Assembly: GCA_002786025.1 (NCBI GenBank)
Contig: NHNW01000029.1
Coordinates: 69,384 to 133,383 of the forward strand
Length of the DNA stretch: 64,000 nt
Direction of reading: 5' to 3'
Origin: Zasmidium citrigriseum
Taxonomy: Eukaryota; Ascomycota; Dothideomycetes; Mycosphaerellales; Mycosphaerellaceae
Position numbers and translations under genes: made by a program. The notes beneath the pieces were generated by a model. It was not told the DNA's origin. It searched no databases and worked only from the letters and a program-made list of their open reading frames with translations. Positions 48,806 to 59,739 of this stretch are shown here, in pieces (the first letter of the stretch is position 1; every line of letters starts with the position of its first letter).

Positions 48806-51504
48806 ATGTCTGCTGCGAACCGTGGCCGTCCTGCTGCCAGTGGGCGAAAGCGCGGACGAGAGGCCGATGAGGACATCTCTTCGTCTGGTGCTCCACCGTC
48901 GAGCCGTGAGTATACAGAACAGTTCTTCAAGACCATAGCTGACAGAGTCTAGCTCCCGCATCTTCCCCTCCAGTCTTCCCCGGCGGCGACGACATCGAAG
49001 AGGACGACAATCTCGACCCTGAAGAAGATCTCATCCAGGATATTGACGATGTCGACGAGATGGCCGAGGATGATGCAGGCATTGATCTGTTCGGGGACAA
49101 CTTCGATCGTGACTACGACAGAGGAGATGACATTGGATACCGAGGGGCCGATATTGACGATGATGAGGAATACGATGCACTGGATCCGGCCGCCAGGAGA
49201 CAGCTCGAAGCGCGCCTGAACCGCCGAGACAGAGAACTGGCACGAGAGCGCCAGGTACCGAACGCCTTTTTGCCAGACGAGGATGAAGATGTCATGGATC
49301 TTACGCGCCAGCCGCGTCGACGAAGACACAGGTTCGATGAAGAGCAGGATGACATTGACATGCACGAGGACATCATGAACGAAGAGCTTTCGTTGGAAGC
49401 TTTGGGCGATATCAAGGCTGCCAGCTTGACGGACTGGGTCTCCCAGCCAGCCGTCCACAAGACCATTGCTCGCGAGTTCAAGGCCTTCCTGACAGAGTAC
49501 ACTGATGCCACTGGAACTTCAGTCTACGGTGTTCGCATTCGAACGCTTGGTGAAGTCAACGCTGAGTCTCTGGAAGTCGACTGGGAACATCTCTCTGAGT
49601 CCAAGCCTCTTCTGGCTTACTTCTTGGTCAACGTACCTTCTGAGGTTCTGCCAATCTTCGATGCTGTGGCTCTCGAAGTGGCACTCTACCATTACCCGGA
49701 CTACGAGCGCATCCACTCCGAGCTCCACGTTCGTCTTACGAATCTGCCTGTGTCTTTGACTCTGCGCCAGCTCCGCCAGTCGCATCTCAACAGCTTGCTG
49801 AGAGTCAGCGGTGTCGTTACAAGACGAACTGGTGTCTTCCCTCAGCTGAAGTACGTCAAGTTTGACTGCACAAAATGCGGTATCACCCTGGGTCCTTTCC
49901 CACAAGACAGCAACGCCGAAGTCAAGCTGTCCTTCTGCCAGAACTGCCAATCCCGAGGACCATTCACACTGAACAGCGAGAAGACTGTATACCGGAACTA
50001 CCAGAAGCTCACTCTTCAGGAATCGCCAGGCACCGTACCAGCTGGTCGCCTTCCGCGCCACAGGGAAGTCATCTTGCTTTGGGATCTGATAGATTCAGCA
50101 AAGCCTGGAGAGGAGGTTGAAGTCACTGGTATTTACCGTAACAACTACGATGCTCAGCTGAACAACAAGAACGGGTTTCCGGTCTTCGCCACAATTCTGG
50201 AAGCCAACAGCGTTGTGAAGTCTCACGACCAGCTGGCTGGTTTCAGACTCACAGAGGAGGACGAGCGAGAAATTCGCACAATGAGCAGAGACCCAAAGAT
50301 TGTCGACAAGATCATCAGCTCCATTGCTCCATCAATCTATGGCCACGAGGACATCAAGACTGCTGTTGCGCTGTCTCTCTTCGGCGGCGTCTCCAAAGAA
50401 GCTCAAGGCAAGCACTCGATTCGTGGCGACATCAACATTCTTCTCCTTGGTGACCCCGGAACGGCCAAATCGCAAGTCTTGAAGTACATCGAGAACACTG
50501 CCCACCGTGCAGTGTTTGCCACTGGTCAAGGTGCTTCTGCCGTCGGTCTTACTGCCAGTGTTCGACGAGATCCACTTACCGCTGAGTGGACCTTGGAAGG
50601 AGGTGCCCTTGTGCTCGCTGACAAAGGAACTTGCCTGATCGATGAGTTCGACAAGATGAACGATCAGGACCGGACCAGTATCCACGAAGCAATGGAACAG
50701 CAGACCATCTCCATCTCCAAGGCTGGTATCGTTACGACTCTCCAGGCACGATGCGCGGTCATTGCTGCAGCTAACCCGATTGGTGGTCGCTACAACGCAA
50801 CAGTTCCTTTCAGCCAAAATGTTGAGTTGACGGAGCCTATCTTGTCTCGTTTTGACATTCTCTGCGTCGTACGAGACACCGTAGACCCAGCAGAGGATGA
50901 GCGCCTTGCCAACTTTGTCGTCAACAGCCACGGCCGTGCCCATCCTGTTATGAACTCTGCCATTGGCGCCCAAAGCCAGACGAAAGATGCCGACGAGAGC
51001 ATGGACGTCGATGGGGAAGAGAGCCAAGCTGGACCAAAGACGAAGACAGAGATTCCTCAGGAGATGCTGAGGAAGTACATCCTCTACGCACGCGAGCACT
51101 GCCGGCCCAAGCTCTACCAAATCGATCAAGACAAGATTGCACGGTTGTTCGCAGACATGAGGCGAGAGTCGCTTGCAACTGGTGCATACCCCATCACCGT
51201 AAGTTGAAAACACCTCCAGCGTCCACATTCCATGTACTGACATTGATCCTAGGTCCGTCATCTCGAATCTATTCTCCGTATCAGCGAGTCTTTTGCCAAG
51301 ATGCGCCTCAGCGAGTACTGCAACGCATCCGACATCGATCGTGCGATTGCCGTCGCCGTCGACAGCTTCGTTGGCAGTCAGAAGGTCAGCTGCAAGAAGG
51401 CACTTGCTCGAGCCTTTGCCAAGTACACTCTTGGTCGTCCAGGCGCTGTAAGAAACCGTGGCGGAAGAGGTGGAAGAAGTCAAGAAGTCAGCGTTGGTGC
51501 ATAG
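48806..51504 (+). CDS. MCM2: DNA replication licensing factor MCM2
   Basis: Subunit of the MCM2-7 replicative helicase. Three exons: 48806-48905, 48953-51198 and 51253-51504 (introns 47 and 54 nt), 865 residues. The N-terminus is basic (GRKRGREADED) then strongly acidic, as expected for the Mcm2 tail. The zinc finger CTKC...CQNC lies around residue 338-365. The Mcm2-typical run YRNYQKLTLQESPGTVPAGR follows. AAA+ motifs: Walker A GDPGTAKSQ (about 533), Walker B CLIDEFDKM (about 596) and arginine finger SRFDIL (about 666). The last exon encodes the C-terminal helical domain starting VRHLESILRISESFAKM and ends in a Gly/Arg-rich GGRGGRSQEVSVGA. Length and motif set are complete. Confidence 0.96.
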
Positions 51505-51945
51505 ATGATGTGATGATGGGATGTATGAAGTGTAGAATGATACCACGGTGTTTGGCGTACGTATGAAGGGATGGAGTTGGATGAGCGGTATTCTGTCGTC
51601 CTCTGTAGGAAATTCAATGCTAATGGAAAGCAGTCCGTGTCGAATGAAACGTCTACGTCTCATACCTTTGACTGCCATCAATCTTCGCCACCTCGGTTGG
51701 TATTCACGTTGTATCTGAATTAGGACTTTGCACGGACTTTGCACATGCACGGCGTCAAGCTTGAAGAGTGGAGACATGCGAGCTGGAACGTCAATGGCTC
51801 TGAAGTCAGGCACCTTTTCCTTAGCGCCCCGAAGATCAGCGAAAGGGTACCAAATATTTGCATTTTGGACTCCATCCATAAGAATGGCGTTCTCACCCAG
51901 GATCTACTTCGACTCTGTCCCCGTTGTTCCAACATCACCATCACC
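51505..51945. other. intergenic region, MCM2 to lipase
   Basis: About 441 bp. The lipase frame is open back to 51739, but the signal peptide begins at 51946, so the upstream residues are taken as leader. Confidence 0.5.
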
Positions 51946-52800
51946 ATGGCCGCCCGAACCCTCATCACCCTCCTAGCAGCCTCCTGGCTCGCCTCCGCCT
52001 CCCCAATCGAACCCCGCCAAGCAATCCACAACAACTACGCCTGCAAAAGCACAACCCACCCCAACCCAGTCGTCCTCTTCCATGGCCTCGGAGCGACTTA
52101 CTATGAGGATTTGAACTACCTCGAAGCCTACCTGCAACAACAGTCCTTCTGCACCTTCTCCATCACCTACGGCGACTACCCGGCTTTTCCTTACGTCGGT
52201 GGCCTGCAACCTATCGCTCAGTCTGCTGGGGAGTTAGCGGCTTTTGTGAGGGAGGTGAAAGCGAAGACTGGAGCGAATAAGATCGACTTCGTCGGACATT
52301 CGGAGGGGGCGTTCCAGACGCTTTATGTGCCCAAGTTTGAGGATGGGATTTCGGAGATGGTGGATAGGATTTTTGCTATCGCTCCGCCGACTCACGGCAC
52401 AACTTTTGCGAACCTATATAACCTCTCGTATATCGGCGGGAATCTCACGCGGGAGGTGACGAGGACTATTTTGGACACCTTCGGCTGTGATGCCTGTGAT
52501 GAGCTCCTGCCTGACGGGAAAGCGATCAAGGCCTTGAATGATGGACGGCCAATTGTTCAGCCTGGGAATAGTGTGACGATCCTAGCGTCGAAATACGATG
52601 AGTTGGTGACGCCGACGAGTACTTCTTTCATCCACGAGGACGGCGCGAGGAATCTCTACGTCCAGGACTTTTGTCCCAACGATCCCGTGGGCCACATCGG
52701 CGAGGCGTACGATTTGAACGTCTGGAAATTGGTGGTTAATACGTTGAGTGGGAGTACGGCCGGGCCGGATCAGTGTGTTTATGGGTCGCCTGGTCGATAA
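51946..52800 (+). CDS. secreted class-2 lipase
   Basis: A 284-residue intronless ORF. ATG 51946 (context catcaccATGgcc) opens a clean signal peptide MAARTLITLLAASWLASASP; a Kex2-like PR pair follows at about residue 24. The mature enzyme has the alpha/beta-hydrolase layout of bacterial-type lipase class 2: oxyanion-side VVLFHGLGATYYED, nucleophile elbow GHSEG (Ser at about residue 119), an Asp candidate in SKYDELVTP, and His in PVGHIGEAYD (about 250). Cys pairs (FCTFS, CDACDE) could form disulfides outside the cell. Predicted to hydrolyse acylglycerols or other esters. It is tail-to-tail with the ATPase inhibitor gene, stops about 93 bp apart. Confidence 0.9.
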   Translation: MAARTLITLLAASWLASASPIEPRQAIHNNYACKSTTHPNPVVLFHGLGATYYEDLNYLEAYLQQQSFCTFSITYGDYPAFPYVGGLQPIAQSAGELAAFVREVKAKTGANKIDFVGHSEGAFQTLYVPKFEDGISEMVDRIFAIAPPTHGTTFANLYNLSYIGGNLTREVTRTILDTFGCDACDELLPDGKAIKALNDGRPIVQPGNSVTILASKYDELVTPTSTSFIHEDGARNLYVQDFCPNDPVGHIGEAYDLNVWKLVVNTLSGSTAGPDQCVYGSPGR

Positions 52801-52893
52801 ATGTCCAAAGATCGAGAGAAAGAGTTCCAACTCCAAACTCCTCCCAACTCCAGCTCCAAACTCCTTCCCTCCCTCCAACTCTTCCTTTCCTCC

Positions 52894-53211
52894 CTACTGT
52901 CTCCCCTCCATAAAATGTCCATACTGATCCTGCATCGCCCTCAAAACCTCCCGATCCTTCTCCAACACCACCTCCTGCGCCGCAATTTTCTCCTTCAACA
53001 TCTTCATGAGATCCTTCTCCCGCTGCTTGATATACATATCTTCAGCGGCTTTCTCCCTTCGGACCCAGCTGTCGGCTTGATGTTCGCCGCCTTTGCGGAT
53101 GGAGCCGGTGTCTCCCTCTGCCATTCGGAAGAGGGATGTTGTGAAGGCTCGAGTGGCAACTTGAGTCTGGGGAACGAGTCTCAGAGTTTTGATCAGATTT
53201 GTTGGTGGCAT
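52894..53211 (-). CDS. mitochondrial F1F0-ATPase inhibitor (IF1/INH1 family)
   Basis: A 105-residue intronless ORF. ATG 53211 begins a mitochondrial presequence (MPPTNLIKTLRLVPQTQ, then RAFTTSLFRMAEGDTGS) rich in Arg, Ser and Thr. The mature part carries the inhibitory region GSIRKGGEHQADSWVRREKA followed by a long charged helix (KQREKDLMKMLKEKI, then LRAMQDQYG) expected to dimerise as a coiled coil. The family binds the F1 catalytic interface at low matrix pH and blocks ATP hydrolysis. The upstream frame is open to 53340 but not family-like. Confidence 0.92.
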   Translation of the reverse strand: MPPTNLIKTLRLVPQTQVATRAFTTSLFRMAEGDTGSIRKGGEHQADSWVRREKAAEDMYIKQREKDLMKMLKEKIAAQEVVLEKDREVLRAMQDQYGHFMEGRQ

Positions 53212-53531
53212 TGTCTTGTGATTTTGTTTGGGGATTTTCGGTGTGGTTCTCTTGCATTGGAGTTGAGTGAGGAGGTCGTCTTTTATACGTACCTTTATCC
53301 TGGTCAGACAACCCCCTCTCGTGATGGCGGTACGTGTCACGCGACAGCTCGAGAGCTTGATACTCTTTCGAGATCTGTATTCAAGTACTTTTCTTGGATG
53401 CAGTCAGACGTGGACAGTGAGGATGTGAAGAAGTCCAGAGGGATATGGAAATTGTTGCGGGTATCGTAATGTACAAAGAAAAGCGCAGCATCTGAAAGCC
53501 ACGATCAACGCGACTTCAAAACGCTCCGTTT
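53212..53531. other. intergenic region
   Basis: About 320 bp between the ATPase inhibitor start and the CVNH gene stop; promoter of the former. Nothing else recognised. Confidence 0.5.
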
Positions 53532-54647
53532 TCAAGTCATCTTCAAATGCCCATCGTCATTCGTGATGCGTTCGTCCAAGTAAACAGCATTGTGTTGCCA
53601 GCCGCCACGCCCATCACCCAGCTCAGCTTCCAGGACTTTGCCGTGATCAGCCAGGCGGATGTCGCGAGCAGATGCAGCGAAATTGCCTCCTCTAGCCCAG
53701 TGCATGCGGCCGTTCGTGTTCGTGAAACAATCGTTCAAATCAATCTCGGAGCGATGGTGGTGTCCGTTCATATTGGCAGCTTCAGCGACGAGGGTAGAGC
53801 GTCCTTCCAAATGGACACTCCCATGACGGCAGCTTGCGAAGAAGTTGCCAGCAGCCGCGCCGCCTGAGATCTTGTCAGCGGCGGGACCGCAGACGGAGGG
53901 TGTGAGAACGGACTAATGATGATGTTTCTTACCATGCTTCTTCTTCTTCTTCGAGGAATCTGAGTCAGAAGAGCTCGACGAGCTCGAGCTGGAGCTGGAT
54001 CCACGACGGTGGTGTTTGTCTTTATGTTTCTTTTCCTTCTTGTGATGTTTCTTGTAGCCATCTTCGAGCATACTGCCAGCGACGGCGCCGCCTAGACCGC
54101 CAATGACACCGTGGCCCATCTTGTGACCGCCGTATGCTCCCGCAGCTCCACCGGCCAACGCTCCCATGATGCCGCGATCGGCTTCTGAGCCTGGTGGAGC
54201 ACCTGGTGGTACAGGTCCACCATAGGGTCCTGGACCTTGGGGTTGATCGTAATGCGAGCGGAAGGCATCTACGTTGCTTCCACTGCCCTGCTGCTGCATG
54301 TAGTGCTGAGGTGGAGGATACTCCTGTCCATATTGAGGCTGCGGGGCGCCATATTGATCAGGCTGGCTGTAACCTTGATGTTGAGGTGGGTATGGAGCTG
54401 CTGGGCCGCCTTGGTAATAACCCTGTGGTGGAGGTTGGTTCATGGGACGGTCTTGGGGGTATTGCTGGTAAGGCTGATCGTTGGATCCATAGTATGACTG
54501 CGCTGAGCCTTGCGGGCCTCCTTGATAGCTGGGATAGGCATTTTCGCCAGAATTGTAGTTCCCGTAAGACTGTTGGTTGTACTGGTCTTGACCCCAGCCC
54601 TGCTGCTGTGGGTAGCCGTATTGGCCTTCAGGCGGATTCTTCGTCAT
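53532..54647 (-). CDS. Q/P/Y-rich glycine-zipper protein with C-terminal CVNH domain
   Basis: Two exons: 54647-53933 and 53863-53532 (intron 69 nt, donor GTAAGA, acceptor atctcag), 348 residues. Exon 1 encodes about 135 residues of Gln/Tyr/Pro/Gly-rich low complexity. A glycine zipper follows (GIMGALAGGAAGAYGG, then GVIGGLGGAVAGSMLEDGY), then a Lys/His/Ser-rich spacer with a long Ser run. Exon 2 encodes a cyanovirin-N homology domain: NFFASCRHGSVHLEG, HRSEIDLNDCFTNTNGRMHW, FAASARDIRLADHGKVLEAEL and the closing LDERITNDDGHL. Without splicing, exon 1 would stop four codons into the intron. CVNH domains in fungi bind mannose-type glycans; glycine zippers mediate membrane or helix packing. No signal peptide is seen, so the site of action is unclear. 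Confidence 0.88.
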
Positions 54648-55211
54648 GTTGGTGGGTTGAGTGTTTCAATGGCACGGGTGTGTATTCAGAGAAAGATGGA
54701 AAGGATGGAAACAGATCTCAAGAAGATATATAGCTGGTAGAGTACCCACAAAGAGTATGAATTGCGCCGACCTCAGGCCAGCTGGAGAGAGGGAGAGCTT
54801 TGCCAGCTGAAAGAGCTTGCACTGCCACCCCAGCCTCAATGGTCGACCACTAGGCGGCAGCAATGCGGCACAGACTTGCCGATTCGGCGATTCGAGCTGG
54901 ATTGGATGTGGCTTGCTTCACTTAGCGCTAGGAGCAATGTCGTCTCGTCCGTGGCCGTGATGTTGATGCGTGAGTCGCAGGAGAAGAGGAGAGGTCGCGG
55001 TGGCCGGAGGAAGCGATGACGATGAGAATGCAGCGGGATTAGCCGAGAGACTAGTCTGGATGCAGGAATCTTTCCCTCCCCTCGGGAAAGAATGGAGTAG
55101 CTTCAACGACGCCCTGAAGACCTCCTCACCAACAAGAACGCGCGAGAACAGGTATATAGGCATGGCGGTAGGTTGGTCTCCTTCAAACTCTCCTCATATC
55201 TCACATCAGCC
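54648..55211. promoter_or_regulatory. divergent intergenic region, CVNH and PhyH genes
   Basis: About 564 bp. A plus-strand ORF from 54970 overlaps the PhyH start in another frame and is not supported. TATA-like tatatagctgg near 54728 and gtatatagg near 55152 face the two genes. Confidence 0.45.
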
Positions 55212-56305
55212 ATGGCGATGCACGTTTCTCGCTTTCCCAGGGCGATTCTGTCCAGAAAACCAGCTTTCGTCTCATCCATTCGGCGAGCTTCAACACTCCC
55301 TCATACCATCAAGCCGTCTCAACATGAGATCAGGGAAGGCCGTTTGGGATCCAGGAACCTCGAAGCAGCCGTGAGAAGTCTGCATCTGGATGGCTTGGTG
55401 GTGGTGTCTGACGTGATCCAGCATGCCGCCCTTGACCACCTCAACGCGAAGATGGTGGAAGATGCAAGGGTCTTGCAGGCAAGAGGCAAAGATGGTCCGT
55501 TCAATTACAATGTCGGGAACATTGTGAGTATCTCCAGGAATCTTCTTGAATGCATACCACTGACTCGCTCGATAGCAACAGGACGCACCTCCAATCAAGG
55601 AGTACTTCGATGAATCCATCTTCATGAATCCAATTGCCAGTCAAGTCACCACAAACTTGCTTGGTCCGCGGCCAAAGTGGACATTCTGCAGTGGTAATTC
55701 TGCACTACCACCCGTGGCCAATGCGGAGCCCCAGAGACAGCCAGTCCATGCAGATGCAGATTTTGCCCATCCAGAACATCCGTTCGCGCTCGTGATCAAT
55801 GTCCCGCTCATCGACTTCACGCCAGAGAATGGAAGTACAGAAATCTGGCTCGGTACTCATACCGGCGAGCTCTCGGGTCTCAAAGTCCAGGAAGGTTTGC
55901 ACGGCGAGAGAGCCAGTGGCCGCATCGTGGAGCATCTTCTGGAGAATCGACGAAAGCTTCGAGGTCCAAGTCAGCCTAACATTGAGAAAGGCAGCATCGT
56001 CATCCGCGACTTGAGGCTTTGGCATGCCGGTATGCCGAACAAGACCAATGATATCCGTGTCATGCTTGCGATGAGTGAGTCGGACGACCGTGTGCAATTG
56101 ATGGTTGCTGATGCTCGACGTAGTTCATTTCGCACCTTGGTATCGGAATCCGATGAGGCTGGAACTTTCAGAGAGCATCAAACCCATCGTTGAAGGTCAA
56201 GACATGCTTGATGTGCCTGCTGACTGGATTAGCGAGCGAGAAGCTGCTCAACGATACCTGAATCGCGGCTTCGGCAACAGTTACGACTTCAATCAAACCC
56301 CATAG
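55212..56305 (+). CDS. phytanoyl-CoA dioxygenase (PhyH)-family 2-oxoglutarate/Fe(II) oxygenase
   Basis: Three exons: 55212-55523, 55576-56074 and 56124-56305 (introns 52 and 49 nt), 330 residues. The first intron could also end six bases later; I chose the acceptor giving NIQQDAPP, which fits the family. The iron-binding facial triad is visible: H-A-D in RQPVHADADFAHPEHPFA and the distal His in LRLWHAGMPN, with the 2-oxoglutarate Arg in NDIRVMLAM. Exon 3 provides IHFAPWYRNPM. The first 40 residues are Arg/Ser-rich and lack acids (SRFPRAILSRKPAFVSSIRR), a likely mitochondrial presequence. No PTS1 at the C-terminus. Substrate unknown; fungal PhyH proteins often act in secondary metabolism as well as lipid oxidation. 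Confidence 0.88.
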
Positions 56306-57113
56306 CTACCGAATAGAGCAGCTGCGATATCCCGACGGCCAAGCGAAGATTCATAGCTTCTGCAAATTGGGTGGTATACGTGGTGAAGTTCTCCAGAAGA
56401 TACTTGAGAAGAAAGATCTCACCATGCAGCAGATCGCGTGTTCATCAGAGTCGTCAACACTCGCGGCCACCGTCGTGTCGCTATAGCAGCTCACCGGCTT
56501 TGATGCTGTTTGAGGACAAGACCAAGGTTCGAGAACCATTGAAACGCAAACGAATTCTGCTGCCTGCTCAAACGGTCTTGTATGCTAACAGAAAATAGAC
56601 AGATCTGGCGCGGGCCACAGTCGATTTTTCGCAAAGGCGTATCCAGCGTATCGCTCGGATTCGGGTTGCTGCAAGCACAGCCGCCGGAAAAGTGGGCCTC
56701 CCGACAAAGGAGGTTTGCTCGTGTAGCTCGTATCGCTCTCTTGTCGTTACGCGACGACGCGAATGCCATTGCTTTACGCTGATTGCACCGAATTTGGGCG
56801 AGTGAATCTGTGAAGGTGTGGAAAAGCTGGTGCCTTAAGGCAAAATGGCCCACATGAATCTGCTTGGCGCAGCAACTATCGTCGTTTGTTTGGGAAGCTA
56901 TCTCTATACGACGGCTCCGACGAGGCTGCTTTCTCAACGACACCTTCATACAAAACGACTGGTTTGCCCGCCTTCCTTCAGCTCGTGACACACCTTTACA
57001 AACATCAACCTCGAACGGTCCCACGAGTCTCGAACAACCCAAACCAGTCTTCAGCATCTCGAGCCTCAACTGCTGGATCCGTTCAACGAGTGTCCCTACC
57101 AAGATTCGACACA
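56306..57113. other. 808-bp intergenic region
   Basis: Holds the 3' end of the PhyH gene and the promoter of the RTA1-like gene. The RTA1-like frame is open back to 56886 (from a TTG), and a 211-codon antisense ORF spans 56491-57126; neither shows recognisable protein features. Confidence 0.5.
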
Positions 57114-58170
57114 ATGCTCGACACACGCGCCGATGATGGCGGCCTGTCCGAGTTCAAGTACTACAACTACGTTCCGTCGATGGCCGCCGCAGTCATCTTC
57201 ATTCTCCTCTTCCTCTTCACGACCGTCATCCACTTCTACCAGATGATACGCACGCGGACCTGGTTCCTGATTCCTTTCGTAATCGGTGGCATCTGTCAGT
57301 ACTATCATCCAGCAAAAGCGTTCAGACTATACTAACATTCCCACAGTCGAGACCATTGGCTACATCGGCCGCGCCTTGTCTCACAACGAAGCCCCGGATT
57401 ACACCCTTGGCCCTTACATCATTCAATCGATCTTCCTCCTCGTTGCACCAGCGCTCTTTGCGGCATCCATCTACATGGAACTCGCTCGGATCGTGCTCAT
57501 GGTCGAGGGCGACCATGCTCTGTTCCTTCGTCGCCGCTGGTTGACTCGCATCTTCGTGACGGGCGACATCCTGTCCTTCCTCATGCAGTCTGGTGGTAAG
57601 TCAAAGAAAAAATATGTAGGCCGGCTCAATCTCTAATCCTCATTGCAGGTGGCGGTCTCCTCGCAAAAGGCGGCGACAGCGTCAGCACCGGAGAATCCAT
57701 GATCATGGGCGGCCTCGCCCTGCAACTCGTCTTCTTCTTCCTCTTCATCGTCGCCGGCGCCATTTTCCACGCCCGCGTCCGCGGCAACCCAACCGAGAAG
57801 TGCAAGCGCTACCCCTACGAGAAGCACCTCTGGAACCTCTACATCGTCAGCGTGCTGATCTTCGTGCGGTGTCTGGTGCGTCTGATCGAGTACGGCCAGG
57901 GTTGGCAGGGATACATTATCTCGCACGAGGTGTACCTCTACATCTTCGACGCGTTGCTGATGTGGCTTGCGATGGTCGCTTTGTTCTATCCCCATCCGTC
58001 TGAGGTTGCGGCTATTATTCGTGGTCATGGCAAGTACGCTGTCAACGTTCTATTTACGAGGGACATGTGAGTGATCGACTTCAATTGGATGTCTCCGAGC
58101 TCGTGCTGACTGACCCCTTTCTAGCAACTTGCAATACCAGTCGGCGACGCAGATGGGCCCATGGGCGTAA
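57114..58170 (+). CDS. RTA1-like seven-transmembrane protein
   Basis: Four exons: 57114-57294, 57347-57595, 57649-58066 and 58125-58170 (introns 52, 53 and 58 nt), 297 residues. RTA1/RTM1-family membrane proteins are fungus-specific and linked to lipid export or resistance to toxic lipophilic compounds. Hallmarks: N-terminal YYNYVPSMAAAVIFILLF, FETIGYIGRALS, YIIQSIFLLVAPALFAASIYM, LTRIFVTGDILSFLMQSGGGG, RCLVRLIEYGQGW and EVYLYIFDALLMW. Seven hydrophobic helices are expected. The splice joins restore these motifs exactly (T|TC at IFE, G|GT at SGGGG, AT|C at RDIN). ATG 57114 gives the short external N-terminus usual in the family. Confidence 0.93.
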
Positions 58171-58396
58171 GGTAGCATGGCCTAGCCAGCGACTTCTTTT
58201 TTCACGGCGTTCAACATGACGCTTCAGCACTTCAGCGACCAGCATACCAGCATACCAGCGATGATTTCATGGATTCGGCGTTATGGACGGAATCGGCTTT
58301 GCATACCAAACTTGTAAGATCAGGGGGTTTCAATAGAGAGCACTGGAAATCGAGGACACAACGGCAGCGGCTCAAATCCAGCATCCACATAAATAG

Positions 58397-59320
58397 TTAC
58401 GACGAAGGAGGAATCTCAACCTCCACTACATTCCCAAGCCACTCCCCCAACTTCCCGGGACAAGCAACATACATCCTCCTCCCATCTCCACTAACCACCA
58501 AACTCGTAGGTTGCTGAAACACATCATCAGACCCTCCAGCAAAAACCTCCAACTTCCCCTCTCGATCAACCGAGTGCACAGAATTCGGATGCTGCGTTAA
58601 ATACGCAACGCCCGTCCCGCGATCAAAATCAAAATCATCCCACGCAACCCCCTTCCCCGCGCCCTCGTTCCTCGCCACAACCTCCACCTCACCAATCACA
58701 TTTCCCTCAGAATCGATCTTAACCCGACAAAACGTCTCCCGTCCCGAATTCGTCCAATACAAATGTCCCCCAAAAACCTTCGCCCCATTCGCACCCAGCG
58801 GGACTCTCTCCCCATCCTCACTAAGCCCCAACTCCGGATCCTCAAGAACGACATCAACCTTCCCCGTTTTTGCATCAATCCTCCAAACCTTCCCATGCGA
58901 ATCCACACTCAACAAAATATGTGGCTTCCCCTCCACATTCCCCATTCCATTCAAAAGCGGCGCCTCAGATACATCAGCAACTTTCTCGATCACAGGGCTC
59001 TCAATGCCTGAAGTGAGATCCACGGTGAAGATTTTCATGCTTCCGGTTTCGAAGATGAAGGGTTGGGGGGCGTGGTTTCCGCCTGCGATGGCCCAGATGT
59101 CGGGGGCGACTTCGACCATGCCTGTCAAAGCATTTACATCCGGAAGACGGGCCACGAGATGAGGTTTTGGTGTTGAGGCATTGGGGTCGATGTTGTAGAG
59201 GGAGGCTTCGTCGAAGGTTGTTAGGAGGAGGTGGCCGTTGGGACGGAGGGCGATGTTTTCGATGAAGGTGCGGGTGGGGAAGGTGAAGAGGGTGCGGGTT
59301 TTGATTCCAGAGGGAGCCAT
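58397..59320 (-). CDS. SMP-30/gluconolactonase-like beta-propeller protein
   Basis: A 307-residue intronless ORF from ATG 59320. Repeated strand motifs such as ENIALRPNGHLLLTTF, HILLSVDSHGKVWRID, VFGGHLYWTNSG and PTSLVVSGDGRRMYVAC fit a six-bladed SMP-30/gluconolactonase-type propeller. Metal-ligand-like positions (Glu in FIENIALR, Asn in LNGMGNV) are consistent with calcium- or zinc-dependent lactonases. No signal peptide, so probably cytosolic. Substrate unknown. Confidence 0.85.
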   Translation of the reverse strand: MAPSGIKTRTLFTFPTRTFIENIALRPNGHLLLTTFDEASLYNIDPNASTPKPHLVARLPDVNALTGMVEVAPDIWAIAGGNHAPQPFIFETGSMKIFTVDLTSGIESPVIEKVADVSEAPLLNGMGNVEGKPHILLSVDSHGKVWRIDAKTGKVDVVLEDPELGLSEDGERVPLGANGAKVFGGHLYWTNSGRETFCRVKIDSEGNVIGEVEVVARNEGAGKGVAWDDFDFDRGTGVAYLTQHPNSVHSVDREGKLEVFAGGSDDVFQQPTSLVVSGDGRRMYVACPGKLGEWLGNVVEVEIPPSS

Positions 59321-59739
59321 GGTGTGGGAGTGGCAGTGGGCCTTGCTCTCGGAAGGATGGAGTCAAATATATGATCTTAAACAATGTTCTTCTTGTATGC
59401 TACATGCTTCCGGTATCCCAGCTGAGTAACACCAGAATCCTTAAGCGCTAGCGATCCTTTCTTCGGGCTAGTCTGGTGGCAAGCGATCTCGTCGAAGGCG
59501 ACATTGTTAGGGTTCTCGGGTGGTACAAGTACTGACTGTCGTCCGCATGCTGACTTTGATAGTCGTTGTCTCCAGGAGTGCCTCAGGCTGCAGGTCGAAT
59601 TTAGTTCAAGGCGAGGTCTACCTCGTTTGCTCGATCGAAGACCTTCCCAAAACGAAAGCCGCTGATCTTCAGCCTCAAGCCAAGCCAGAAGGTAGAAGTC
59701 GCCTCCGCGGACCATGGCACCAAATCGAACAGCATTATA
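59321..59739. promoter_or_regulatory. divergent intergenic region
   Basis: About 419 bp between the SMP-30-like and sulfotransferase-like starts; no named elements recognised. Confidence 0.4.

Noticed and set aside
50332..51879. 515-codon minus-strand ORF opposite MCM2
   Set aside because: Antisense shadow of a strongly conserved gene; no domain in its translation.
56491..57126. 211-codon minus-strand ORF overlapping the RTA1-like promoter
   Set aside because: No domain and overlaps the start of a well-supported gene.
58239..58260. CATACCAG repeated two to three times
   Set aside because: Tiny tandem repeat in a 3' region; no sign of a functional element.
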